DNA of 11,001 bases from JANXYY01 sp035530875. Lineage in GTDB: Bacteria > Actinomycetota > Actinomycetes > Nanopelagicales > Nanopelagicaceae. Within the stretch, counting starts at the first letter, position 1; every line of letters begins with the position of its first letter. The position numbers were made by a program, and so were the translations under genes. The notes under the pieces were generated by a model, which did not search any database, was not told the DNA's origin, and was given only the letters and a program-made list of their open reading frames with translations. Positions 1 through 6,135 of this stretch are shown one piece after another. The stretch covers positions 1-11,001 of the forward strand of contig DATKUB010000004.1 in assembly GCA_035530875.1 (NCBI GenBank), given 5' to 3'.

Positions 1-339
1 AACCGGCGTGGCAATTCGAGCACGCACCGCATCCAAATCTTGAAGCGACCCGCCAAATCTCCGAGTCTCGGTAAGCACGCTGACGACCGCCGCTCCACCA
101 TCTGCGTATTGGGCCGCGAGCATCGCTGGATCTGCAATTTCTGCAAGATTGCCTTTGCTGGGCGAAGATCTTTTTACCTCCGCAATAACGCCAACATCAG
201 GGCCGCTAAGCGTCATCCGGACGTCTTGTGCAGGCGGTGCCTTCGAAGCTAGGACCCTTATTTCAGCTAATGGCGTTCTTTCTTGCCGGATCGCGAGATC
301 TTCCAAGACTCCAGCGATGATCTGGTCAAGAACGCTCAC
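1..339 (-). CDS. trpC: Indole-3-glycerol phosphate synthase (partial, N-terminal 113 residues)
   Basis: This is the start of TrpC, the TIM-barrel enzyme that closes and decarboxylates carboxyphenylaminodeoxyribulose phosphate to indole-3-glycerol phosphate in tryptophan synthesis. The frame is open from a GTG at 339-337 to the window edge, giving 113 residues beginning VSVLDQIIAG. Diagnostic motifs are IAEVKRSSPSKG at residues 52-63, with the conserved Glu54 and Lys56 of the active site, then YADGGAAVVSVLTE and RRFGGSLQDLDAVR at about residues 79-106. The later catalytic residues lie beyond the edge. The GTG shares one base with the TAG stop of the preceding gene (TAGTG), so translation is probably coupled; no strong Shine-Dalgarno sequence precedes it. 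Truncation is due only to the window boundary. Family identity is very secure; the exact start is likely. Confidence 0.96.
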   Translation of the reverse strand, partial: MSVLDQIIAGVLEDLAIRQERTPLAEIRVLASKAPPAQDVRMTLSGPDVGVIAEVKRSSPSKGNLAEIADPAMLAAQYADGGAAVVSVLTETRRFGGSLQDLDAVRARIATPV

Positions 340-563
340 TAGCGCCCGCCGATGTGTCTTGCTGTCGATTCTTGACCGTAGCCGGCGCCTCGGAGTACAA
401 GGCCCGAGATCGCGCCGATCACGGCTACTCCAATGCCAATCCAGAAGACGACGGGGTTCGCCATGAGGACAGCCAGGGATGAGATCACCGACCCCACGAG
501 TATTACCGCCACTGCGATCCAAGCTGCTGGTGTTTTGCCGTGATTATCTTCATGCGAAACCAT
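339..563 (-). CDS. HGxxPAAW-type small two-helix membrane protein
   Basis: A 74-residue protein of unknown function. Residues 8-15 read HGKTPAAW, the signature of a small actinobacterial family named after its HGxxPAAW motif. Two hydrophobic helices follow, roughly residues 14-34 and 38-58, and then a short tail containing GYG. The N-terminus is polar and carries no signal peptide. It lies 28 nt after the TIGR02234 gene and its stop overlaps the trpC GTG by one base, so it is part of the trp transcript. A purine-rich AGGTAGAG about 8-9 nt before the ATG is an adequate ribosome-binding site. Members of this family are commonly found next to trp genes in actinobacteria (recalled knowledge). A role in tryptophan metabolism or transport is only suggested by position. 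Confidence 0.88.
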   Translation of the reverse strand: MVSHEDNHGKTPAAWIAVAVILVGSVISSLAVLMANPVVFWIGIGVAVIGAISGLVLRGAGYGQESTARHIGGR

Positions 564-591
564 GCGCGCACTCTACCTGCTTGGCGCCGCC

Positions 592-1140
592 TTACTGCTT
601 AGCCCGCTCATCCTGAGTCGGGTCTTCACCCGAATCCTGCGCCCGCCACATATCAAGGGACGTCGCTTCCTTCGGGGATTCACTGGCGCGATATCTGGCG
701 ATTGCCCATCCTCTGGCACTTAAGGGCGTCGAGACCGACAGCGCCAGGGCAGACAGAATCCCCAGAAGAGCCACCGCGGCCGGAAGGGGGAACACATGCA
801 CGGAAACTCCGACCTGTCGGTCACCGGGTCCTAATTTCGAAATCGTTTCGACCAACGCGACCAGCGAGAAGATTCCAATCATTACCGACAGGATTAGGAC
901 TACCAGCCGACTGGCAAAAAACGAGACGAGCGATATCAAAAGGGCAGCGAACGCCAATGCTTTCAGCATCGGTATTAGATTGCCTCCCGTGACTGATACA
1001 TGAACGATCGTGCCAGCTGGCTTACTCACTAGATCTCGCCAGAGGCTGCCACTCGCTGCGAAAAGACCTAGTGCTACGACCAGCCAGAGGGCGGCAACCC
1101 GACTTCGCCCAAGTTTTGTCAGCACCAAAGTCATGTGCAT
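592..1140 (-). CDS. TIGR02234 family tryptophan-associated membrane protein
   Basis: An integral membrane protein of 182 residues with about four hydrophobic segments (near residues 15-33, 58-75, 79-99 and 116-135). Its hydrophilic C-terminus contains LDMWRAQDSGEDPT at about residues 162-175. That W-x-x-x-D-x-G-x-D-P-T tail is the recognisable mark of the TIGR02234 family, found between trpE and trpC in many actinobacteria (for example the Rv1610 position in Mycobacterium tuberculosis). The molecular function is unknown. The ATG at 1140-1138 was chosen because it forms a TAATG overlap with the trpE stop. A second ATG two codons later (1134) is possible. The frame stays open 25 codons further upstream, but that extension would lie within trpE and is charged and non-family-like. 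The gene is probably translated by coupling to trpE. Confidence 0.9.
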   Translation of the reverse strand: MHMTLVLTKLGRSRVAALWLVVALGLFAASGSLWRDLVSKPAGTIVHVSVTGGNLIPMLKALAFAALLISLVSFFASRLVVLILSVMIGIFSLVALVETISKLGPGDRQVGVSVHVFPLPAAVALLGILSALALSVSTPLSARGWAIARYRASESPKEATSLDMWRAQDSGEDPTQDERAKQ

Positions 1141-2651
1141 TACGAAACCCTCGTCTGGGCGAGGTGGTTTGCCGTAGCGATCGCGCCTAAAACTGCGGCG
1201 GCTTTGTTCTTGCATTCTTGATCTTCGGCTACCGGGTCGGAGTCGGCAACAATGCCGCCGCCCGCTTGAACATAGGCCACGCCATCTCTAATCAGGGCGG
1301 TGCGGATGGCAATCGCGGCGTCGAGATCGCCGGCGAAATCTAAATAGCCAATCGCACCGCCATAAAGTCCGCGCCTGGTTGGTTCAAGCGATTCAATGAT
1401 CTCCATTGCCCTGGGTTTGGGAGCGCCAGAGAGGGTTCCAGCCGGAAAAGTTGCAGTTAGCACATCAAATGAGGTCTTACCCGACATCACTTTGCCAATC
1501 ACGCTGGAAACTATGTGCATGACGTGTGAATAACGTTCAACTTTCATGAATTCAACGACTTCGACGCTACCTGGGGCGCAGACCCGGCCAAGGTCATTGC
1601 GCCCAAGATCAACCAGCATCAAATGCTCTGCCCGCTCCTTGGGATCAGCGAGCAACTCAGCGGCCAATTCGGCATCCTCCTCCGCGTCGGTTCCGCGCTT
1701 TCGAGTCCCTGCGATCGGATGTAGTAAGGCTTGCCCATCAACGACCTTGACTAACGCCTCTGGGCTGGACCCGACGATGTCTATTCCGTCTCCAAATCTA
1801 AGGAGATACATATAAGGACTTGGATTGCTAAGTCGCAGCATTCGGTATACGTCGAGAGCGGACGCCTCGCACGGCATTGAAAATCGTTGTGACAGTACAA
1901 CCTGGAATGCTTCGCCGTCACGAATCTGTTCCTTAATGAGTTCAACATTAGATTGGTGCGTTTTCGAATCGGTCCATCTGCGATATTTCGGTTCGATGTT
2001 TTCTATGATCGGACTGAGGCTTCCTGGCAAAGAGGCTCGAAGGTCTTCTTCCATTTGGTCCAATCGCGCGACGGAGTCTGCATATGCGTCATCGACTCGC
2101 TCGTCGCTTCCGTCCCAGTTGATGGCATTGGCGATCAGGATCACCTTTGAATCAAAATGATCAAACACGGCTAGGTCACTTGCCAGCATGAACGATAACT
2201 CCGGCACCTGCAGATCGTCAGAGGCAAGCGATGGCAATTTCTCGAGCCGTCTCACGCAGTCATATCCGAGGTATCCGACCATTCCACCGGTCAACGGCGG
2301 TTGGCCCGGCAGTCGTGGTGTACGTAACTGCTCAACGGTGATTCGAAGCGCTTCAAGCGGATCTATCCCCTGCGGCACCCCCGCCGGCGGTCGCCCGCTC
2401 CATGCGGCAACTCCCTCGCGTTCAGTAAGAGTCGCAACGCTTCTAGCGCCGATGAATGAATATCTCGACCAGAGAGCACCATTTTCGGCAGACTCGAGAA
2501 GAAATGTTCCCTCGCGTTCTTTGGCCAGTTTTCGATAGAGACTCAAAGGCGTTTCACCGTCTGCAAGCAATGTTCGGCTCACCGGGATCACGCGATGGCT
2601 TTTTGCCAATTCACGAAATTCAGAGATCTCCAAGACCATCCGCCAATTCAT
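1140..2651 (-). CDS. trpE: Anthranilate synthase component I
   Basis: TrpE converts chorismate plus ammonia (or glutamine via TrpG) to anthranilate, the committed step of tryptophan synthesis. The 503-residue length is normal. The N-terminal half holds the tryptophan feedback-site motif LLES at residues 51-54 with SRYSFIG following. The chorismate-binding half shows NPSPYMYLL (276-284), SSPEAL (295-300), HPIAGTRKRG (311-320), LMLVDLGRNDLGRVC (344-358), FPAGTLSGAPKPRAMEII (402-419), GLYGGAIGYLDFAG (428-441) and YVQAGGGIVADSDP (460-473). It looks catalytically intact and feedback-sensitive. No glutamine amidotransferase domain is fused and no trpG is adjacent. The ATG at 2651 overlaps hisI by 32 nt; an in-frame ATG at 2639 (20-nt overlap) is the alternative. 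Neither has a good Shine-Dalgarno sequence, so coupling with hisI is likely. No leader peptide or attenuator can fit upstream. Confidence 0.97.
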   Translation of the reverse strand: MNWRMVLEISEFRELAKSHRVIPVSRTLLADGETPLSLYRKLAKEREGTFLLESAENGALWSRYSFIGARSVATLTEREGVAAWSGRPPAGVPQGIDPLEALRITVEQLRTPRLPGQPPLTGGMVGYLGYDCVRRLEKLPSLASDDLQVPELSFMLASDLAVFDHFDSKVILIANAINWDGSDERVDDAYADSVARLDQMEEDLRASLPGSLSPIIENIEPKYRRWTDSKTHQSNVELIKEQIRDGEAFQVVLSQRFSMPCEASALDVYRMLRLSNPSPYMYLLRFGDGIDIVGSSPEALVKVVDGQALLHPIAGTRKRGTDAEEDAELAAELLADPKERAEHLMLVDLGRNDLGRVCAPGSVEVVEFMKVERYSHVMHIVSSVIGKVMSGKTSFDVLTATFPAGTLSGAPKPRAMEIIESLEPTRRGLYGGAIGYLDFAGDLDAAIAIRTALIRDGVAYVQAGGGIVADSDPVAEDQECKNKAAAVLGAIATANHLAQTRVS

Positions 2652-2982
2652 TATGAAAACAGGATTCTTCGCCGGTGTGGCAAGCCGCCCCTACCTGATC
2701 AACCTTGATGAGCAATGCATCTCCATCACAATCGAGAAACACCGAGCGCACTTTTTGAATATGACCCGATGTCTCGCCCTTAATCCAGTATTGCTGCCGG
2801 CTCCGACTCCAGTAGGTAGCCCGGCGACTGGCCAGAGTCCGAGCTAGGGCAACATCGTTCATCCAGCCAACCATCAGAACCTTTCCGCTAGTGGCATCTT
2901 GAACGACGGCCGCAACCAGGCCCGAAGGGTCCCGCTTTAGTCGTAGCGCAATGGCGGGATCAAGTTTAACTTCAGCGTCCAT
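2620..2982 (-). CDS. hisI: Phosphoribosyl-AMP cyclohydrolase
   Basis: HisI hydrolyses the purine ring of phosphoribosyl-AMP to give ProFAR, the third step of histidine synthesis. From the ATG at 2982 the protein has 120 residues, the usual size of the monofunctional actinobacterial enzyme with no HisE domain fused. Conserved motifs are VLMVGWMN (35-42), TYWSRSR (56-62), WIKGETSGH (66-74), DCDGD (84-88, metal-binding aspartates) and CHTGEESCF (101-109), with the zinc-binding cysteines. The frame extends upstream to a GTG at 3018 that would overlap the preceding gene by 10 nt. I preferred 2982 because family alignment begins at VKLDP just after it. It lies 26 nt after the TIGR03085 gene and its 3' end overlaps trpE, joining the his and trp blocks. 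Confidence 0.95.
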   Translation of the reverse strand: MDAEVKLDPAIALRLKRDPSGLVAAVVQDATSGKVLMVGWMNDVALARTLASRRATYWSRSRQQYWIKGETSGHIQKVRSVFLDCDGDALLIKVDQVGAACHTGEESCFHNELADGLGDL

Positions 2983-3008
2983 GGCATCAGTCTGCCCGAT
3001 TCGCTTAC

Positions 3009-3608
3009 CTAGTTGCACCGATGGTCGCCGGCAGGGCCTTGATCTAAGACTTCAACTTGCGCCGCACTGGTCCGCCCGGACAGGTAGAGGAGCAACTCAA
3101 GCGGCTCCCCAACGACTCTAACTCCATCCTTTGGGCCGACCGAGCGACCATCAGGAGTCATTAGGCAGAACGTTCCATTGCGTTTTCGAGTTAGAACGCG
3201 AGCAGCCACCTTCAGTACCCGCCAGAGTCGAGTATCTAAGGTGGAAAGGTCCCTGCTTGACCAGTTGGGTTGAGCTCGAAGAACATCCTCGTGGTGAATC
3301 AAGAACTCAAATGTGTTTGCCAACGAATCTAACCAGCGAAGTGGCGACCAGAGCGGGGCTCCCGAGCGAATCTTGGCTACGTTTTGGGCAAAATTTGGTG
3401 TCACTTCCGCCATGACTTTCGCATACCGATTGGAAAATGGCCCACCCAAGATCCCAAGAGCCGCATCTGGCCGATGTTCACGAATCATCAAATGTGCGGC
3501 GAGTTCACGTGTTGTCCAACCCGCACAAAGCGTTGGTTGGTCCGGGCCCAATTGCAGTAGCAACTCAGTTAGCGCCAGGCGTTCGCCACGTGCAAGCGAA
3601 ATTCCCAT
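3009..3608 (-). CDS. TIGR03085 family putative metal-binding protein (DinB / mycothiol maleylpyruvate isomerase-like)
   Basis: A 199-residue soluble protein of the TIGR03085 family, related to the N-terminal domain of mycothiol-dependent maleylpyruvate isomerase and the DinB fold. CAGWTTRELAAHLMIRE (28-44) carries the helix-2 histidine His39, and EFLIHHEDVLRA (101-112) gives an ExxxH pair, Glu101 and His105. This H...ExxxH set matches the metal ligands of mycothiol-dependent maleylpyruvate isomerase. The C-terminus has LYLSGRTSAA (174-183), a typical family ending. The substrate is unknown. The ATG at 3608 has AGGA about 11-14 nt upstream and leaves a 16-nt gap after hisF. The frame opens further upstream inside hisF, but that extension is not family-like. 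Family members next to hisF/hisI are common in actinobacteria; a link to histidine synthesis is only positional. A role in mycothiol chemistry is an inference. Confidence 0.87.
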   Translation of the reverse strand: MGISLARGERLALTELLLQLGPDQPTLCAGWTTRELAAHLMIREHRPDAALGILGGPFSNRYAKVMAEVTPNFAQNVAKIRSGAPLWSPLRWLDSLANTFEFLIHHEDVLRAQPNWSSRDLSTLDTRLWRVLKVAARVLTRKRNGTFCLMTPDGRSVGPKDGVRVVGEPLELLLYLSGRTSAAQVEVLDQGPAGDHRCN

Positions 3609-3624
3609 CACATGTTGGTCCTGG

Positions 3625-4398
3625 TCATTCGGAGACCGTTCGGACTTCAAACCCAGCATCTTGGAGAACTTGTTTAACCTGTCTGATCGAAAACTTGCCA
3701 AAGTGGAAAACACTTGCGGCCAGGAGCGCGTCAGCTCCCGCTGCCGCCGCCGGGACGAAGTCCGCGAGCGATCCTGCGCCGCCGCTTGCGATCAAGGGCA
3801 CGGTTGAAACTTTTCGCGCCTGCTCAAGCAGAGCGAGGTCATAGCCCTGCTGGGTACCGTCTGCGTCCATCGAGTTCAACAGAATCTCGCCAACCCCAAG
3901 TTTGCAGGCTTGGCTGATCCAGGAAATGGCATCGCGCCCGGTTGAAGTTCTTCCGCCGTGGGTAGTTACCTCAAAGTCATTATCCGAACCGGCCCGTCGT
4001 CTGGCATCAACGGATAGAACTAGGACCTGATTGCCATAGCGATCAGCGATTTCCGAAATGACATTGGGATTGGCCAGGGCAGCGGTGTTGATCGCCACTT
4101 TGTCGGCTCCGGCCCGCAACAACTTGTCCACGTCGGTTACCGTTCGAACGCCGCCGCCGACGGTTAGCGGAATGAAGACCTGATCGGCAGTTCTTCTCAC
4201 TACGTCATACATCGTCTCCCGATCGCCGCTGCTGGCGGTGATGTCTAGAAAGGTCAATTCATCGGCACCTTGGGCGTCGTATATCCGCGCCATTTCGACC
4301 GGATCGCCCGCATCAACAAGATCGATGAAGTTGATCCCTTTAACCACCCGCCCGGCATCGACGTCGAGACACGGAATGATTCGCAGCGCCAGACTCAC
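3625..4398 (-). CDS. hisF: Imidazole glycerol phosphate synthase, cyclase subunit
   Basis: HisF is the TIM-barrel cyclase that uses ammonia delivered by HisH to turn PRFAR into imidazole glycerol phosphate and AICAR. The 257-residue length is normal. The first strand reads RIIPCLDVDAGRVVKG with catalytic Asp12, and strand 5 reads LVLSVDARR with the second catalytic Asp131. Phosphate-binding loops are visible as LTVGGGVRT (78-86), ADKVAINTAAL (98-108) and LIASGGAGS toward the C-terminus. The start is a GTG whose GTGA overlaps the hisA stop by 4 nt, so the two barrels are translationally coupled. HisH is encoded upstream in the same cluster, separated by hisA and the small membrane gene. The gene appears intact. 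Confidence 0.97.
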   Translation of the reverse strand: MSLALRIIPCLDVDAGRVVKGINFIDLVDAGDPVEMARIYDAQGADELTFLDITASSGDRETMYDVVRRTADQVFIPLTVGGGVRTVTDVDKLLRAGADKVAINTAALANPNVISEIADRYGNQVLVLSVDARRRAGSDNDFEVTTHGGRTSTGRDAISWISQACKLGVGEILLNSMDADGTQQGYDLALLEQARKVSTVPLIASGGAGSLADFVPAAAAGADALLAASVFHFGKFSIRQVKQVLQDAGFEVRTVSE

Positions 4399-5135
4399 TC
4401 GGTCTCAACTCTCCCCGCTAGATCAAGAGCCTGTTCTAAAGTAAATGCTCCGGCATAAAGGGCCTTACCCACAATGGCGCCTTCGACCCCGATGGCCACC
4501 AACTCACGAAGATCGGCAATATCGGCAAGGCTGGAGATCCCGCCGCTAGCCACGACGGGTCTGGTTGTGGCCGCACAGACAGATCTGAGTAGTTCCAGGT
4601 TCGGCCCTTTCAAGGTCCCGTCCTTTGTCACATCAGTTACTACGTACCGGGCGCAACCGTCTCGATCGAGCCTGGCCAAAGTTTCAAAAAGTTCGCCGCC
4701 GTCTTCGGTCCATCCCCGCGCCGCCAAAGTTGTTCCACGAACATCAAGGCCGACCGCGATTCGCTCGCCGTGTTCGGCGATAACGCGTGCCGTCCAGACC
4801 GGATCCTCAAGCGCTGCCGTACCCAAATTGACGCGGGCACAACCAGTGGCAAGCGCCGCAGCAAGCGATTCATCGTCGCGAATGCCGCCAGAAAGTTCCA
4901 CCTTTACGTCAAGAGCGCCCACGACATGAGTCAGCAATTCTCGATTGCTTCCTTTGCCGAAGGCCGCATCTAGGTCGACCAAGTGAACCCATTCAGCGCC
5001 AGCACTCTGCCAATTCAAGGCTGCCTCTAACGGCGATCCATAATGTGTTTCGCTGCCAAGTTCGCCTTGTACCAGCCGGACGGCCTGGCCATCTGCAACA
5101 TCGACAGCGGGTAAAAGTTCTAAACGCAGACTCAT
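4395..5135 (-). CDS. priA: Bifunctional HisA/TrpF isomerase PriA
   Basis: This TIM-barrel isomerase converts ProFAR to PRFAR (HisA reaction) and, in actinobacterial PriA, also phosphoribosylanthranilate to CdRP (TrpF reaction). From the ATG at 5135 it has 246 residues. Visible are LLPAVDV with catalytic Asp12, AVRLVQG with Arg20, HLVDLDAAFG (51-60), VELSGGIRDDESLAAAL (79-95), ARGW with Arg140 and Trp142, and TDVTKDGTL with the second catalytic Asp172. Arg140 and Trp142 correspond to Arg143 and Trp145 of the M. tuberculosis enzyme, which bind the TrpF substrate, so dual function is well supported but inferred. The start was chosen for its well-placed AGGA and homology. In-frame ATGs at 5156 and 5177 would only add an unconserved tail overlapping the preceding gene. 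The 3' end overlaps hisF by 4 nt. Confidence 0.96.
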   Translation of the reverse strand: MSLRLELLPAVDVADGQAVRLVQGELGSETHYGSPLEAALNWQSAGAEWVHLVDLDAAFGKGSNRELLTHVVGALDVKVELSGGIRDDESLAAALATGCARVNLGTAALEDPVWTARVIAEHGERIAVGLDVRGTTLAARGWTEDGGELFETLARLDRDGCARYVVTDVTKDGTLKGPNLELLRSVCAATTRPVVASGGISSLADIADLRELVAIGVEGAIVGKALYAGAFTLEQALDLAGRVETE

Positions 5136-5138
5136 TAT

Positions 5139-5146
5139 TTTCCTAT
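5139..5146 (-). promoter_or_regulatory. Ribosome-binding site of priA
   Basis: On the minus strand the bases before the ATG at 5135 read GATAGGAAAATA, with AGGA (5144-5141) 5 nt before the start codon. It overlaps the TAG stop of the preceding small membrane gene (TAGGA). This good Shine-Dalgarno match decides the priA start over the upstream in-frame ATGs at 5156 and 5177. Confidence 0.7.
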
Positions 5147-5469
5147 CTTCTGGCATCGACGATGAGTATGCGAACAATTGGCATTATGAGTAGCGAGACG
5201 AGGATCGCTCCGAATTTTAAGTAGTTGGAAGATGCGTTCAACCAGATGGCGCCGTTGATCAGGACCAAAATCAAGACGGCCACCCGCAGCCTGGTCCTGC
5301 GTCGGGCCGCCAACTCACCCGGCCGCACGTAGATGTTAAAGACGCGTCTTCGTCGCTCCCGCGCTTCTTCGCGCCGGCGTTTTGCGGCATGCCGCTCCTG
5401 CCCAGCGCTTATCCGCTGAATCCGATCCAGGTCCCGGGCCTGGCGGCGCGCGGCACGGTCTTTACTCAT
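5143..5469 (-). CDS. Small Arg-rich two-helix membrane protein of unknown function
   Basis: A 108-residue protein that I do not recognise as a named family. Residues 1-62 are strikingly basic and charged (MSKDRAARRQ at the start, a run of arginines around 29-42, and ARRRTRLR at 55-62). This part is predicted helical, lacks a signal peptide and would stay in the cytoplasm. Two hydrophobic helices follow, about residues 62-77 and 85-104, ending in DARR, so both termini are probably cytoplasmic. It sits between hisH and priA, 7 nt before the latter, and its frame, start (ATG with AGGT upstream) and placement argue that it is real. Small basic proteins starting MSKDRA occur at his loci in other actinobacteria as far as I recall, but no function is established. 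The arginine-rich face could bind nucleic acid or acidic lipids (speculation). Confidence 0.75.
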   Translation of the reverse strand: MSKDRAARRQARDLDRIQRISAGQERHAAKRRREEARERRRRVFNIYVRPGELAARRRTRLRVAVLILVLINGAIWLNASSNYLKFGAILVSLLIMPIVRILIVDARR

Positions 5470-5505
5470 AGCGACCTACGCCTAGTACTCATCGCGTCCC
5501 ACGCC
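5463..5505 (-). repeat. Imperfect 20-nt tandem duplication of a translation start region
   Basis: On the minus strand, bases 5505-5486 and 5482-5463 are two copies of one 20-nt element, GGCGT-n-GG-n-CGC-n-ATGAGTA, identical at 17 of 20 positions and offset by 23 nt. The downstream copy contains the AGGT and ATG of the Arg-rich membrane gene. The upstream copy carries an equivalent GG-rich stretch and ATG in the 42-nt gap after hisH. This looks like a local duplication of the initiation region that has since diverged slightly. Confidence 0.75.
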
Positions 5506-5515
5506 CAATATTCAT
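5466..5515 (-). other. Two chained 8-codon minicistrons in the hisH to membrane-gene gap
   Basis: ATG at 5515-5513 overlaps the hisH stop (ATGA) and opens an 8-codon frame, MNIGRGTR, ending in TGA at 5491-5489. That stop overlaps an ATG at 5492-5490 that opens MSTRRRSL, ending in TGA at 5468-5466, which in turn overlaps the ATG of the Arg-rich membrane gene at 5469. Three consecutive ATGA junctions therefore tile the whole gap. This could allow a terminating ribosome to reinitiate stepwise. It may also be a by-product of the 20-nt duplication. No conservation data are available, so coding status is unproven. Confidence 0.3.
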
Positions 5516-6135
5516 AGCGTTTCGATCCAATTTGAAATCAGATGAGCTCCAACATCACCGGATTTCTCCGGGTGAAATTGAGTAGCGCACAAAGAGCCGT
5601 TCTCTACTGCGGCAATAAAATCTTCACCGTAATTGGCCCAGGTGATTCCGGCTGGCGACAAAGTGTCATTGGCTTTCAATCGCCATTCTTTTGCTGCGTA
5701 ACTATGGACGAAGTAGAAACGTTCGCTTTCGATGCCTGCGAATAATTTGGAACCACTTGCTGCTCTGACCGTGTTCCAGCCCATATGCGGAAGCACGTCA
5801 GCTTTCAGTTGCGTCACCTCGCCCGGCCATTGACCAAGTCCTGCAGTAGAGACCCCATGCTCACGTCCGCTGTCAAAAAGCACCTGCATGCCAACGCAGA
5901 TTCCAAGTACCGGTCGTGCACCCGCCAGGCGCCTATCAATGATCTGCGCAGCTCGAACAGCCGTCAAGCCCTGCATGCAAGCGGCAAAAGCGCCCACCCC
6001 TGGCACAACTAGGCCATCGGCTTCAACACAGGTTTCATAATCAGAAGTGATCACAACCTGCGCCCCGGCGCGCTCCAGTGCCCGCTCGGCAGATCTAAGG
6101 TTGCCCGAGCCGTAATCGAGAACCGCAACTAACAC
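5512..6135 (-). CDS. hisH: Imidazole glycerol phosphate synthase, glutamine amidotransferase subunit
   Basis: HisH is the class I glutaminase that feeds ammonia to HisF. The 207-residue length is normal. The catalytic triad is present: Cys80 in LGICVGMQVLF (77-87), and His188 and Glu190 in TQFHPEKSG (185-193). The oxyanion-strand motif reads VPGVGAF (44-50) and the HisF-facing segment LPHMGWN is at 115-121. The start is a GTG placed directly after the hisB TAA with no spacer; an AAGGGCG a short distance upstream, inside the hisB end, may serve as ribosome-binding site. It is followed by the 42-nt gap with the duplicated start region. It appears intact. Confidence 0.97.
   Translation of the reverse strand: MLVAVLDYGSGNLRSAERALERAGAQVVITSDYETCVEADGLVVPGVGAFAACMQGLTAVRAAQIIDRRLAGARPVLGICVGMQVLFDSGREHGVSTAGLGQWPGEVTQLKADVLPHMGWNTVRAASGSKLFAGIESERFYFVHSYAAKEWRLKANDTLSPAGITWANYGEDFIAAVENGSLCATQFHPEKSGDVGAHLISNWIETL

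Noticed and set aside
1..339. trpC as a broken gene
   Set aside because: The frame is open and conserved up to the window edge; it is cut by the boundary and not by a mutation.
564..591. Repeated AAGCAG and a GGCGCC palindrome in the gap before the HGxxPAAW gene
   Set aside because: Both are too short to be meaningful and show no terminator or operator features.
1141..1215. N-terminal extension of the TIGR02234 protein by 25 codons
   Set aside because: It would lie wholly inside trpE and gives a charged, non-family-like segment; the TAATG junction at 1140 is the natural start.
2640..2700. Possible trp leader peptide or attenuator ahead of trpE
   Set aside because: The region upstream of trpE is hisI coding sequence, with no tandem Trp codons in a short frame and no hairpin followed by a U-run.
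2983..3018. GTG start for hisI at 3018
   Set aside because: It would overlap the preceding gene and add 12 residues not seen in the family; the ATG at 2982 lies just before the conserved start. It cannot be excluded completely.
3609..3713. N-terminal extension of the TIGR03085 protein by 35 codons
   Set aside because: It overlaps the conserved hisF C-terminus and precedes the family's usual first helix; the ATG at 3608 fits better.
3313..3807. A 164-codon plus-strand open frame opposite the TIGR03085 gene and hisF
   Set aside because: It spans the antisense of two well-supported genes and their junction, with low-complexity Arg/Ser-rich translation typical of a shadow frame.
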